DNA from: Lichenostomus cassidix
Taxonomy: Eukaryota; Chordata; Aves; Passeriformes; Meliphagidae
Length of the DNA: 64,000 bases
Assembly: GCA_008360975.2 (NCBI GenBank)
Contig: CM039182.1
Location: 145,518,656-145,582,655, forward strand
Reading direction: 5' to 3'
Positions 1 through 11,562 of this stretch are shown piece by piece. The translations under genes and the position numbers were made by a program. Positions within the stretch are counted from its first letter, which is position 1, and the number at the start of each line of letters is the position of its first letter. The notes beneath the pieces were generated by a model. It ran no database searches and had not been told where the DNA came from. It saw nothing but the letters and a program-made list of their open reading frames with translations.

Positions 1-3000
1 TTAAAGAAATTGAGCTCCATAAATGCTAATTGCAACAGAAAAGAAAATTAAAAGTTTAACAAGAGGGCAATAAAAGAAGGAATTTAAATATTCTAAGCGT
101 TTTCAGATATAACACTTGATTGGTGCTGAGCAAGTTTAAGTTAGGCAGCTAACAAGATAAACACTTCTGATGACAGAAAATTAATGTTGTGTCACAGCAA
201 AAGACTACTTTATTTGATATTTTATACTTTATTCATGTTATATGACAATTTAATTAAACATTCAAGTAATCCAGTCAAATAATTTCCTAGTGAAATAAAC
301 CAAGAATGATCAACTCCCTTTTCTGTAAAGGATCGATGCAATATGACACCTGATTTATACTTTATGACTCTGCAGTCTTAAATTTTATGTCAAAATTAAT
401 GAGACAAAATAGATTTCTAAGGGCTGTTTTTTTCACCATCACACATGCATGGTAAGTCAATTGCTGGAAATAAGCTATAATAGAGAAACTGCCATGCTTC
501 TTGTGAAAGGATTACTTTGTAATTTAATAAAAACACGTCTCTAAATCTCAGTGGAAGAGTGAAAAGAAAGGCTTTCTGTCCAGATCAGTTTGTTAGGAGT
601 GCTTTTGGAACATTTTGAGTGATACTTTAATATTTTGTAATCTGTTGCTTCTTACAGGAGCTAAAATGAAAAATTGCCAAGACATGCCATGTGATTCTGA
701 GCCAGTCTATTTGAATCAGTATAAGCATTTTTTCTACTGAATTCTAATAAAATGTTAATAATAATATTCAAATTTCTTGGAAACCCTATTAATTTGTGTC
801 TGGTCTTTTTAAAGATTCCATTAAGTTGTTTCTTTTCTAAATTGGACATAATTTCAGGAGTGGGCTCCCTGGCATGGCTTGAGGCAGAGAGAACACATGT
901 GCATGTATTTTGTGGGTTTTTTGTGACTTGTGGATTTTTTGCACACCTGTGAACCTGTGGTCTGACAGCATTTGGGAAAGGCTTAAACTGCTGCTGAGAC
1001 CGACCAGGATTCACATGAAGAACACCCCTGTGAGTTTATGGTGTATTTTCCCCCAGGTAAAGCTGAACAAAGGTGAGGAAAGGCAGACAGGGAGATTGCC
1101 TTGCCCAGGCTCAGAATAGGTCAATGACAAAAGTACATTTCCCCTATGGATGTCTTTCACTGGTTGAGTCCTTCAAGAAGCCTTAAAAGTGTCTGCCTGA
1201 GGGGAGCAGATAATTTGCAAGACTGAAAGGTTTTGCAAATATTGGGAAGGCTGTTCTACAACTAGACATGTCTAGTTTTATGTCCCCAATGTTTCTTCTT
1301 GATGGCCTACATTTGTATTTTGATTTTTTAATGTAGAGCGTGAGCAAATCTTTTAGTGACAGTAACATAAAATCTCTACTTTCTACTTCCAGCAAGACCA
1401 CTTGTGGTCCTAAATTCTTTTATAAAATACTATAATTAATAATTTCATTTTTTCTTTATAGAGATAATAAATATTTTTCTCCCAATAAAATGTACACATT
1501 TTTAAAAATGCTTAAAGAACATTAAAAATGCCTAAAGAGCAATGTATTTCTCTGTCAAGGGGTAATAAAAAGCTCCCATTTGCTTGCATGATTCAGGAAC
1601 AGGGATCTCTATTAAAGAGCACAGATAGTTGTCCAAGATTGACAGCAACAAATAAATGAATTTAATTTGTGGAGTACACATATGTGTGTGTTAGCTTATC
1701 TGCAACACTTCAGCTTGTGCCACTTTAACACCCTCCCACAATTTTTTAAAAATTATTTGCTTATTTTTTATTTCATATTAAAAAAGACTCTTTTTCCTCA
1801 ATCAAACATTAAAAATATATTTGCCCTCTGTACAGCTGACCTTGGCTGTCTACCAGAAGTCCACCAAACTACTCTCTCACTCCCCCTCATCAACAAGACA
1901 GAGGTAGAAAATAAGATGGAAAAGCTCATAGATTGAGAAAAGGACAGGGAATACTTTAACATTTTGTCATCTTAAAGCAATCTGATAGAGATTAAGTGAT
2001 AGAGAAGGTCATATTGATTTTTTTTAAATGACAGAATTTCCATATAATACAGTCTTTGAAGAATATCCATCTAAAGGAAGCTGTGTATCAAGGTACTAAA
2101 TATTTTTCTTCTTCAAGCCTTTCTGTTGGATGAAGGCTGAAACTACTTTATGGTTCTAACTGAAAAGTATTTAAAAAGCTGAAGATATGAATATACGATG
2201 ATGATTGTTTCCTGAAATACATGTCACAGCAGTTTGCAGGAGAGGAGTCCAGTAGCAGAGATATTCTAGCTCAGTGAGAATAATAGATCACAGAATTTAA
2301 CTGAAAAATAAAATCCTGGAGAAAATATATCTGATAGAGCCTCTTTCACTCCACAAAGTTGTTTTCAGAAAGCTCTGGGCAGATACAGCAGGATTGGTGA
2401 ATGTTGATAACAAGGGTGTCACTGATGAGTCAATGAGGAGTGATGGAATGGCCAAGTCTGTTGGCTGAAGGATGCAATGTCAGACCTAGGAGTGCATGTG
2501 GAGCTACAGACCATCAGGTATAGGTGAAAAATGCCTGAGGCTGCAAAGCAATGATGGCAAGAGGGTTGTGAGCTATAAAGAGACAGTAATTTCCTCTGTT
2601 GGCACTGAAAAAAGGCAGGAAAACATAAAGAAAAAGGAAATTGTGCAAGTAAGTTAACCTTTCCTCTTTGCTACCTCCTTATGTGAAATGTGGTGATCAT
2701 CTCAGATCATTGTTGTATGTCTTACTGTGTGTAGGATGCTAAGAGAATTGACAGCTACACATTTAAATACTGAGGTAACTCAGCAGTGACTCATTGAAAG
2801 CCTGGTAAACATAGGGAAGTGGGACAGCATTGACTGTAAACCTTCAAAGGCAGCAGAGGTTTCTTCCTGAAAAGATTAAGATTAGAACTGAGGAAGTAAT
2901 TTGTAGCAAATAATTTCTGAAGTACATTTGCTTCATTCTTCTGGCCAAAAAGGAGTTGGCAAATTTTCTAAGCCTCTTGTTAGTTCCTCAGCAACAATAT

Positions 3001-5389
3001 TGTCTTTGGTCCATCTATAGCTGAAGAATAATTAGTTGCCAGAGCTCTCCAATTGTGCTGCCTTTGCTGGTGAAACTTCAGGGTGTTGGATGATACTTTC
3101 AGCATTTCAGCATTTAAATGACAATCCAGATCAGCTGGAAATCACCCCCATATTTTTTAACAATCTCATTTCTGACAGCTTTAATATATGAAAGCCAAGT
3201 TTATATCACTTGCTTTCTGTGTTTTGCAGGACTCTGGGAGGACTTTGGCCAGGTTTTTAGGACTACCTGGACTTTAATCAGCTTCTCCACTTTGGAGCAC
3301 AAAGTCTCAAGCATACTTTGTCATTTAGAGTTGATTCCAAAGTGCTCCAGCATGAGTGGTAAAGCAAGTTGTTGCTGTGAAGAAACTACAGCTTCCTCTA
3401 TCAGAAATATGCAGGTCAAGCAGCAGCTCAGAGAGGACATTTGGAAATGGTGGCAGAGAAGGTGACAGTGCATCCTTTGCATGAAGTCAGCACATTTCTG
3501 CAAAGAGCAAGAGATTGTTTCTACTCCTCCAGCCCAGAGAGGAGTTTTTCTATCCCTCTACCTACCAAAGCATAGAATGACCAGTACAGCAGAAAGACAA
3601 GGCAGAGGTTTTGAAACTATTCAGCAAAAAATACCTGTCACATAAGGAAGATAAGGAAACCATGCACCCAGATGAGCCAAGAAGGCACAGCCTTTTTACC
3701 TCAATTTCTGTGCAATGTGAAGAGGCACAAGTAACTATATTCAGGATCCAGTGCAGAATAAAAACCTTTTCCACTGTCTTAGATACAGAAGAAAATGATG
3801 TGGGGTCTGGAACCAAATTTCTCACTTCCCACACCATTTTTTTTAACCGTCAGGCCCCATGTCTCTGCAAAATGGAAGATTTTGATTTGGAAGTGCCCTC
3901 TCCACCCTCTGGCACATAGTCCAGCAATTAGGCTGTGTTTCCCTGAAAAAGGAAACATAACAAAGGTGATAAGAATTGAGTTTGAAAAGGAGGAATATAA
4001 TTTGTCCATCCAAGACAAAGTTCATACTTTCCTACATACTTGAAAGAGAGATTCACATGTAATCCAGATTTGAACTTCACAAGTGGGTAAAACTGTCTTC
4101 TTTGTTGGTGTGAATTGCCACTGTTTTAATCAAAATTTAATCTTTTTGTTAACACTTGTTGAAGGCAGGTGTTTGATAACCTGATTATATTGGTTCATCT
4201 CCTCACAAAGGTGAGTCTGCCAGACCCTGGCTCTCAACAGGCCAGACCAAGCACCAAGCTGTCTTACTGCCTATGGTTTTGTCAGTTAATGGGAAATTTG
4301 CCACAGTCTTCTAAGGCAATACATTTGAGCCCTGTTTCTGCATGTTATAATCATTCCCTCTAACTCTGAAGTCTTAGGATGTAGGTAGACATAAAAATGA
4401 AGAAAAAGGATTATAAATATTTAAATTTTTTCCTTAGATTGTTCTAAACTGTTACACTCAATGGCACCACTTTACTCTGGTATATTTTTATATATGTTTT
4501 TCCATAAAAAATTAAACACCATTAAATTTCTCATTCTGATATTTGCTTGGCTTTTTTATATTTGTTTTCTAATTTCAGAGATATAAATATCTCTGCACAT
4601 AAACTAAAATTCTATCCAATCAGTGAAAAATGAATCAAATATGAGATTTTTTTTTCACTGAGCAGCAGAATAACTCAGGAAGTATCAGATATAAAACAAT
4701 GTAAAAATTAAATTCACTCTTTTCTTCCTCAAAAATAGAGCCAGAGCAGCTTGCCACAAGAGTATTTAAAATTTTGCAGTTTCATGATTTTGAGCTGAAT
4801 GAAGACCTTTAGCCCTTAAATTATCAGCTCCTTCTCTCTAAATTAGTGTGAAAAGTAAAGGTCTTTGTGTCTTACGAACGAAAAATAATATATTAATTTG
4901 ATTGCAGCGATAAGGGGATAAAACCCAGTGCAAACAAATCCACACCCTTTTTCCTTCACCCTTGTGCAACGAATCAATGACTTGTGGTCTGATGACCCAG
5001 ATAACTAAAATAGTTTAATCAATGTAACAGCACAGATTGTGTTGGAAAGTATCCACACATCACAGGTCCACACAATGATGCCTGACACTTTGAATCTGCA
5101 ACAGCTCAGCAGCCCAGGGAGGCAGATAAGGGCTCTGCTGGGCATTCTTTATGCACTTGGGCTGGCAGCACATCCCCTGCTGGAGCTGAAAGGCCATTGT
5201 CTGTGGTGTGACTATGAGCTTGTGTGCAAAGGGATTAGGCCCATTTTTAAATACTTAAGTTTTCTAATTCCCTGCTGGATTGTGTAGGTTGGAGGGCATG
5301 GTGGTGTCCATTAGGATTCTCAAGCCAAGTGCAATGTTTGTGTTTATGTTCCCCTAAATCAGCTGTGCTCAGTAAGCAGAACAGTCTTG
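1..5389. other. Unique AT-rich non-coding sequence
   Basis: No gene, RNA gene or clear young repeat is visible. The open frames present (up to about 117 codons, for example on the minus strand at 661-1014 and the plus strand at 3118-3465) have no recognisable domain and compositions typical of chance frames in AT-rich DNA. A slightly more GC-rich patch lies at about 5090-5290. It has no repeat signature I recognise. Confidence 0.6.
1061..1119 (+). repeat. Possible ancient MIR-like SINE remnant
   Basis: The patch has GAGGAAA, then CAGACAGGGAG, then TTGCCCAGGCTCAGA, in the order and spacing of the conserved part of MIR-type SINEs (GAGGAAAC, CAGAGAGG, TTGCCCAAGGTCA). The match is short and imperfect, and no tRNA-like head is visible. 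Treat it as a hint only. Confidence 0.2.
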
Positions 5390-5646
5390 GAATCACAGAA
5401 TCATTAAGTTTGGAAAAGAGCTCTAAGGTCATCCACTCCAGCCCTTAACCCCTCACTGCCAAGTTCACCACTAAACCATGTCCCCAAGCACCTCATCTGC
5501 AGTCTAATAATCCCTCCCACATGGTGATTGGACCACTTCCCTGGGCAGCCTGTCACAATGCTTCACCACCCTTCCAGTGAACAAAATTTTTCCAATAACT
5601 AATCTAACTTCCCCTGCTCCTACTTGAGGCCATTTCTTCTCATCAT
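5390..5646 (-). repeat. CR1 LINE 3' end fragment, old subfamily
   Basis: The left edge reads AATCACAGAATCATTAAG, the reverse complement of a CR1 tail. It continues with TTTGGAAAAGAGCTCTAAGGTC and a run containing CACTGCCAAGTTCACCACTAAACC, then CTGGGCAGCCTGTCACAATGC, all in the order of the avian CR1 3' untranslated region read backwards. Many substitutions suggest an old copy. The right edge fades around 5646. CR1 copies are normally 5'-truncated, as here. Confidence 0.85.
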
Positions 5647-6027
5647 GAAGATGATTCTTGCTTGAAAATGGGCAATGTGTGCTCATGACAACTGTGAAGA
5701 GCTACATGTTCTTGTCTGTTTTGCTATTTTTCTGTAGCACCAGATCCCTCTGGAAAATTATGTTGGGCAAAATGTCTTGTGGACACTGCTGCAGTATGAG
5801 CCACTGTCCTTCCATTGCCCCACTCATTATTCCTCCAAAACATTCAGTCTTGAGCTGCAGTGTGAGCAAAGTAGGGATGTAATGGCAGCTCTGCATCTCT
5901 GACAGCATCTGCTTCCCAGGACAATTCCTTAATTACCTTTGCTGAGAGCCACTGAAGGAGGAAATCCCAGGAATTTCCTTGCATCTTTCTGGTATTCTTG
6001 TATAAATGTGACAAGTTCTGTTTGGTA

Positions 6028-6057
6028 CTTGTGGTCCTTGTGGTCCTTGTGGTCCTT
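6028..6057. repeat. 9-bp tandem repeat, 3.3 copies
   Basis: Three exact copies of CTTGTGGTC start at 6028, 6037 and 6046, followed by a partial CTT. On the minus strand one frame reads as repeated Gly-Pro-Gln, a by-product of the repeat and not collagen. Confidence 0.9.
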
Positions 6058-6111
6058 TTTCCCACTCTGTCTTCTGTGTGATTTTTACTTGAGGAAGGCT
6101 TGAATAATAGT

Positions 6112-6260
6112 AATAGGGAAAGAGAAAGGGAAATGGAAAGGGAGAAAAGGGAGAGAGATGAAGCAAAAGGGGGAGGGAGATGGTAAAAAAGGAGAAGAAA
6201 AATATAGACAAATATAGGGCAAAAGAAAAATTAAAATACAGGAGAAAGGAAAAAAATAGA
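6112..6260 (+). repeat. Polypurine (GA-rich) tract
   Basis: About 150 bases are almost entirely A and G on the plus strand, with blocks such as GGGAAAGAGAAAGGGAAATGG and only scattered pyrimidines. It lies just after the 9-bp repeat. Such tracts arise by slippage and can form triplex DNA; no function is shown. Confidence 0.8.
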
Positions 6261-6980
6261 GTTTCTACATTCTGATAGTGATGCCAATTTTAAAAATTAG
6301 TTTATGCAGTAATATCAATCTAATGATTTCACTGGGACACTTCCAAACAATGTTCAAGAGGAACAAGGCATGCAAAATTTGTCTCACTGATGCTCATCAC
6401 AAATTAAAGCAGCCAGGACATCAGTCACAGTGCATGTTGGTTTTCAGGGTTGCCTGACAAAATTTGATGGGGGAAACACAATTCAAATAATACCTTAATC
6501 CTGTCTAGTTACCATTCTGAATTCAACCCTGCTGAGTGCTTTGTACTCTGTGTATTCTGATTCTTTTCCTTGATACACTTATTCTTGTGCTCAACTTTAA
6601 ATGTATGAGAAGTCCCAGCAGTTCAAGCTAAATGTGTGTTCAAATGCTGCAATAAAGCTGTGGTGTTCTGCACTTCAAAAGATAAAGGCTCTTCAGAGGA
6701 TCTTGAAATCCTTCTGAAGCATTATTTAATTGATCTTTATGATATTTTTTCAACAAATGCAATATTGTTCTCTTTCTTAGGACACTAAACTGAGCTATGA
6801 GAGGTAAAAGTCATGATCCATCTGGGAATGTGTAAAGAAAGAAATTAAAATGTCTGGACTACCATTGTCATGGTATATGTACTAAACAACCTTAGCCATG
6901 AAAATGCCATTAAACCTTATTTCTGTAACCCTGAACTTTAGTAAATGTTATTTTGTCATTGTCAGTAGCAGACCACAGCT
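6261..6980. other. Unique AT-rich non-coding sequence
   Basis: I see no gene, RNA gene or recognisable repeat in this stretch. Confidence 0.55.
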
Positions 6981-7047
6981 TCACAGAATCTCAGCACCAT
7001 TTAGGTTGGAAAAGGTAAAACAATTCACATACAGTAAGTTCAACACC
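6981..7047 (-). repeat. Short CR1 LINE 3' tail fragment
   Basis: CACAGAATCTCAGCACC followed by TTTAGGTTGGAAAAGG and, after a diverged stretch, GTAAGTTCAACACC fits the reverse complement of a CR1 tail (CACAGAATCA..., AGGTTGGAAAAGAC..., AGTCCAACC). It is only about 67 bp and diverged, so the call is moderate. Confidence 0.5.
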
Positions 7048-9923
7048 AGCATGGAGCAGCAAATCACAGAAGTAAAAAGCAGGTGTAAAGCACTAGTGAA
7101 TGTATATAAAATGTTATATGTACCTTTTCCTGTCTTGTTTTGGTCTAGACTAGTAACAATTCTTTGAGTAGGCTGTTAAGATTTCAATTACACATTCTTG
7201 ATTTTACATAGAAGTTATGTTTCCTTTTGCCAGCAACAAGGTTTTGAATACAATATTTTTATACTTTTGCATAGCAGAAAATATATAGGGTCTATTAATG
7301 ATGGAGTTTTTTTTCAGTTTTTCTCTTTCAACCAGCAACTAATGCAGCAATCAAAACAATTATTAAAGGATCATTTCTATATTTTGAAAATAGAAGAAAA
7401 TAATATGAGTTTAAAATATGGTGTATAATTTTAGTGCATATATTTGCATATATTTGTATATATTTTATTTATTTTAAAAGTGTAAATCTGTAGTCTGACT
7501 CCAGTAAAGATTTATTTCTTTTTTAAGTCCATTCATATTAAAGAGACTGCTTGGCAGACCAAACTGAAATGTTTGTCTTCTTCTGTCCTGAGGTAATTTT
7601 CTCACTGATTTTCTTGTACTGTTGTTTTGTTTAGGGTTTGGTTTTGGGTATAGTATGTGATCTGAAATTATTTGGTTCTTTTCCAATTCCTGCCTTTAGT
7701 CCTATTTGGTTCCAGGTGTGATGTAGAAAAAGGTTCAGAGTAACACAAGACTGAGTGATAAGTGGCTGCTTTGAATGGGTTGAGCAAGAGAGAGGTAACT
7801 TTCATTTGACTAAGACAGACTTCACCAGAGTAAACCAAGTTGCTTTAAAATGAGCATTTTAGAGAGATCTTTAATGATGCTCTGGGACAGTGAAGACATC
7901 TGCACTCAGATGGCAAATGCTACACAGACCTTAGGAAAGCCACACTCTTCTCCAGTCCCACAGTGCTCAAAATGACAGCAAACACTCATATGGAGACAAC
8001 CTTACCTTGTTGAGAATTAAAAATAAATGCTTTGAGCTGGTTGTCTGTATGCCTTTATTGGTTGTTACAGGAAAACAGATTGTGAAAGATTATCTGTTGA
8101 AAATAAAGGAGAATTTTTTTCCTAAATAAGGAGCCTACAATGGCCCAAATGCCTTGCTGGTGAAAACATCCATCTTTCTCCACGAGGTATAGCAGTGATC
8201 TAGTGGGGCTTGTTAAATTCCTGCTGATATCATACATTCCATGAAATCAATACTTAGATACCAAATTCTGTAGAATCCTTCAATGCTTTTTGTTTTTTGT
8301 GTGTTCACTTGTTTGTTGGAAATATCTAATGACAAGAACTTCACTGAATAATGTGAAATAATACTTTGCTTTGCTAGTGGATTTGCAGGCTTGTGGTTTG
8401 ACTGCACATAATTTAGGGTCCTGTATGCTGCATAGTGTTCTCAAAGCTGAATAGATCTATTGATTTGTTCAAGAGCAGTACTGCAGATCATCAGCTTCAC
8501 AGTACTGTATTCTTATTCCCTTCATCCTGAAATGCACAGCCTTTGTCATCTATGACAAAGGGAGTTGGGCAGAAATGTTTCTGTAAGTGATACCTTGCAG
8601 ATAAGGGGTACTTCTGAAAAAATATATGCATCTAGGTTGTTTACATCACTTGGTTTTAAGAACAACATATACCTTCACAGTGCCTTTCACGAGAAAACAA
8701 ATATTAAACTGAGAATATTTGATATAAAACTACTGCTGACTTACAAGACGTCACATAGGAAGTCTAAAATGAATCTGAAGTTTAAGTAAGGACTTCAGCT
8801 CTCCATTAAGACAGGTGAATACTGGTGTCCTCATATGCCATCAGTACCCAATTTCCCTTTTATTTTAATGGGATTTTGAGTGCTTTAAGAGTAGACAGAA
8901 AATTATTTTAAATTTAACTTACTGACAAGTCAGCTGAATGATCCTCTGAACTCCTGTATTTCTGCTCAAGGGATTCAGTTCAGCTTCCTACAAACAGACA
9001 CTTATTGCCACTTAGGATGCTTTAGGGTATTCATGATATATATCCATGTCTGTGGCAGATATTATACAGGAGGCTTATTACATGCACACATTTCTGGTAT
9101 GGATGATCCATATGCAAAATACAGGAAACCTATGAAAAGTTGATAAGTTAGGCGAGTAGTAAAAGGAAGTATGTTAAACTTTCAAGCTGTGAGAAAAAAT
9201 AATGCTCAGCAAGTGGAAGGAAGAACTTTTTTTCAAGGTGCATGTGAAATAGAAATGAAGTTATGAAACCTTTCCACCAGTGTACAATTGTGGGAATTCA
9301 TTTTGGATGACAATCCAGTGGCACTTTAGGCTCTGCTTTGTCTTCTCCTCCAGACTGCCCCACTTTCCTCCTCACCAAGTTTTTCAAAGGCTAATACATG
9401 TCTGTTGTGCTGAGTAGAAATTTTTTACCTCAAGAAACATTTTCTAGTATGAATTTCACCAATAGTTTGATCTTATAAAGTCTGTCCGCTGCAATAAACA
9501 CATTATTTCAAACTAGCAGAAAAAGATGTTTCATTAAATCATTCTCAAGCATCCTAGTCAGGACTTGCCTTTGAAATTACATTGTCTATACTCTCTGAGA
9601 AGATATTACACTTGTGGTGTGAGGTGTAGTTATCTTCAAAGCCACTTAAGATCTGCGGAAAAAAAAAGAAAAGGTCATAGAAAAAATCCTTTTGACATGG
9701 ACTGGGGATACAAGTACTCTTGCAGTGTAGTTTTCAGGCTTTTGTACCTGGAAAAAGAAAAGAAAAAAGAATTGAAGGAAAAAAAGGAGTAATTAAAAAA
9801 AATTTAAAAGAACCTCATGAACTAAAAGGCCTGTCTCCTAATGATTGTAGGCTTGGACTTTACTAGCTAATGCTTGTGCATCTTTTCATCTCCTTGATCC
9901 ATTTTCTTTTTGAGTTTAGGAAA
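7048..9923. other. Unique AT-rich non-coding sequence
   Basis: No gene or RNA gene is seen. Open frames such as 7198-7428 and 8565-8789 on the plus strand are short and unrecognisable. Short runs of T and TATAT-type sequence occur near 7430-7480. Confidence 0.55.
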
Positions 9924-10550
9924 CCTTAATGGCAGCTTTTCATTGTCATAACCAGGAAAGACCATTTTCATCAACTTGGGCTTTGCATCAAGGAAATGGA
10001 AGCTGTGTCAGGAGAGGTTTAGGCTGGATATTAGGAAAAGGTCCTTCACCCAGAGGGTGTTTGGGCACTGGAACAGCTCCCTAGGGAAATGGTCAAAGCA
10101 CCAAGCCTGGCAGAGCTCAAGAGGAATTTGGGCAATTCTCTTGTGCATATGGTGTGATTGTTGAGGTTGTCTTGTGCAGGACCAGTGTTGCGGTTTGGAG
10201 GATGTTGCAGCAGACTTTAATAGAGCTTCTCACTGTCATCACCAGGAAAGACCACTTTCGTCTGCTTCGGCGGTGCATAAAGGAAATGGAAGCTGTGTCA
10301 GGAGATGTTTAGGCTGGATATTAGGAAAAGGACCTTCACCCAGAGGGTGTTAGGGCACTGGAACAGCCCCTAGGGAAAACTGGGGGAGTGGCTAGGACTA
10401 TGTGGAGTAGGGAAGGCAGGACAATAGGTGACAAGTACAGTCGTTAAGAAAGGGGTGTGGGGAACTTGCAGCTATTATCACAATAGACCAGGACTTCAGC
10501 TTTGAAGACCCTTGTTTCTCCCTTCCAACTCAGGATATTCTATGATTCTG
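9924..10550 (+). repeat. CR1 LINE 3' end with internal tandem duplication
   Basis: The plus strand carries the CR1 3' block: AAGCTGTGTCAGGAGAGG, GGCTGGATATTAGGAAAAGG, CACCCAGAGGGTGTTTGGGC, ACTGGAACAGC, CAAGCCTGGCAGAGCTCAAG. The block occurs twice, first at about 9924-10093 and again at about 10214-10383, offset by 290 bp. The genuine CR1 end appears only once, at 10518-10550, as CTTCCAACTCAGG then ATTCTATGATTCTG. About 110 bp after the second copy (roughly 10383-10490) does not match CR1 as I know it and may replace the expected sequence. The element is 5'-truncated and non-coding. Confidence 0.9.
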
Positions 10551-11351
10551 TTAAATTACTGTGTTACCTTTTGAGGCAGTATGGTGTTTCATTTCTACCT
10601 ACCCTTAGAAGAATATTACCCTTTGCTGATACTTCATGATTCAATCGTCAAAACCAGTATTATTTTTATTATTCTGTTTTACTTTAAGTGTCCTGCAGTT
10701 TGGAGTGTGAAGCATTTTGTTGCTAGTCTTTTTTTCTCAGGTGTGGATTATGGATTATGGATTATACCTGTACTTGTTGAGGGCTCAATACAGTAGAAAT
10801 TCAGCACTAACTGCTGGTACAAATTCCAGCTTGTATTGCTGTGTTTTGTTCCCCTAACAAAACAGGAGGTCTTTGAAGAGTTCTACATGCAGGAAGAAGG
10901 AAGACAGACACAGAGTAAATATTTCTTCAGTTATAGGTAAAAGTCCTCAAAAGCTCAGATTTACAGACCTAATTACTGCTTGTGCTACAGCAGGATTCAA
11001 CTAGAAGATGCAATTAAAAAAAGTTGAGGTCCACTCTGTGATTCCTGGAGAAACATTAAGTGGAAGACAGCTCAGAAATGAGAGAATTGAATATTTATTT
11101 TTAACAAATGGGCTTAATGTTCAACTATAAAAGATTGTGGAATGGGTCAAAAGGGGAAGTAAATAAGTAGGCAGATGAGAGAGAGAAAGTTAAGTTTTCA
11201 AGCTCCTCTGGAGATGAACTGAACTGTAGGGAGTTCATGATAAGCAGAAAACAAACACCAAAGATCTGCAAGTGAGAAAGAGAGAGAGCAGGGTTGTCAG
11301 AAAAACCTGTCTTAAGTCCCAAGGAGGAGACATGGACAACATGGAATTGAC
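10551..11351. other. Unique non-coding sequence between CR1 pieces
   Basis: No gene is seen. A 7-bp tandem repeat, GGATTAT three times, lies at 10745-10765. Confidence 0.55.
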
Positions 11352-11562
11352 AGCTCTGGAATGGGCTGTAAGCACTGGGAAGGGCTGCCCAGGGAGGAGG
11401 TAGAGTCACCATCCCTGAAGGAGTTGAGGAAATAAATGGACATTGGACTTAATGCTGTGGTTTAGTTGACAAGGTGGTGACTGGTCAAAGCTTGGACCTG
11501 ATGAGCTTGGAGTACTTTTCCAACCTAAATGATTCTGTGTTTCTGTGATTCTGTGAATGAAT
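11352..11562 (+). repeat. CR1 LINE 3' end
   Basis: The sequence carries GGCTGCCCAGGGAGGAGG, AGTCACCATCCCTGAAGG, TTAGTTGACAAGGTGGTG, GGTCAAAGCTTGGACC, CTTTTCCAACCTAAATGATT and a terminal CTGTGATTCTGTG repeat. This is the avian CR1 subfamily whose 3' end uses ATTCTGTG and a 'gtcaccatccct' block. It differs from the ATTCTATG type just upstream, so the two are separate insertions. Confidence 0.92.

Noticed and set aside
5933..6211. Minus-strand frame with repeated Gly-Pro-Gln, like collagen
   Set aside because: It is the translation of the 9-bp CTTGTGGTC repeat and is followed by purine-tract translation; only about three triplets.
9976..10164. Plus-strand frames at 9976-10164, 52320-52547 and 59551-59784 share an RFRLDIRK...RVFGHWN-like peptide, suggesting a small gene family
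   Set aside because: All three lie in the non-coding 3' end of CR1 copies; the shared peptide only reflects repeat homology.
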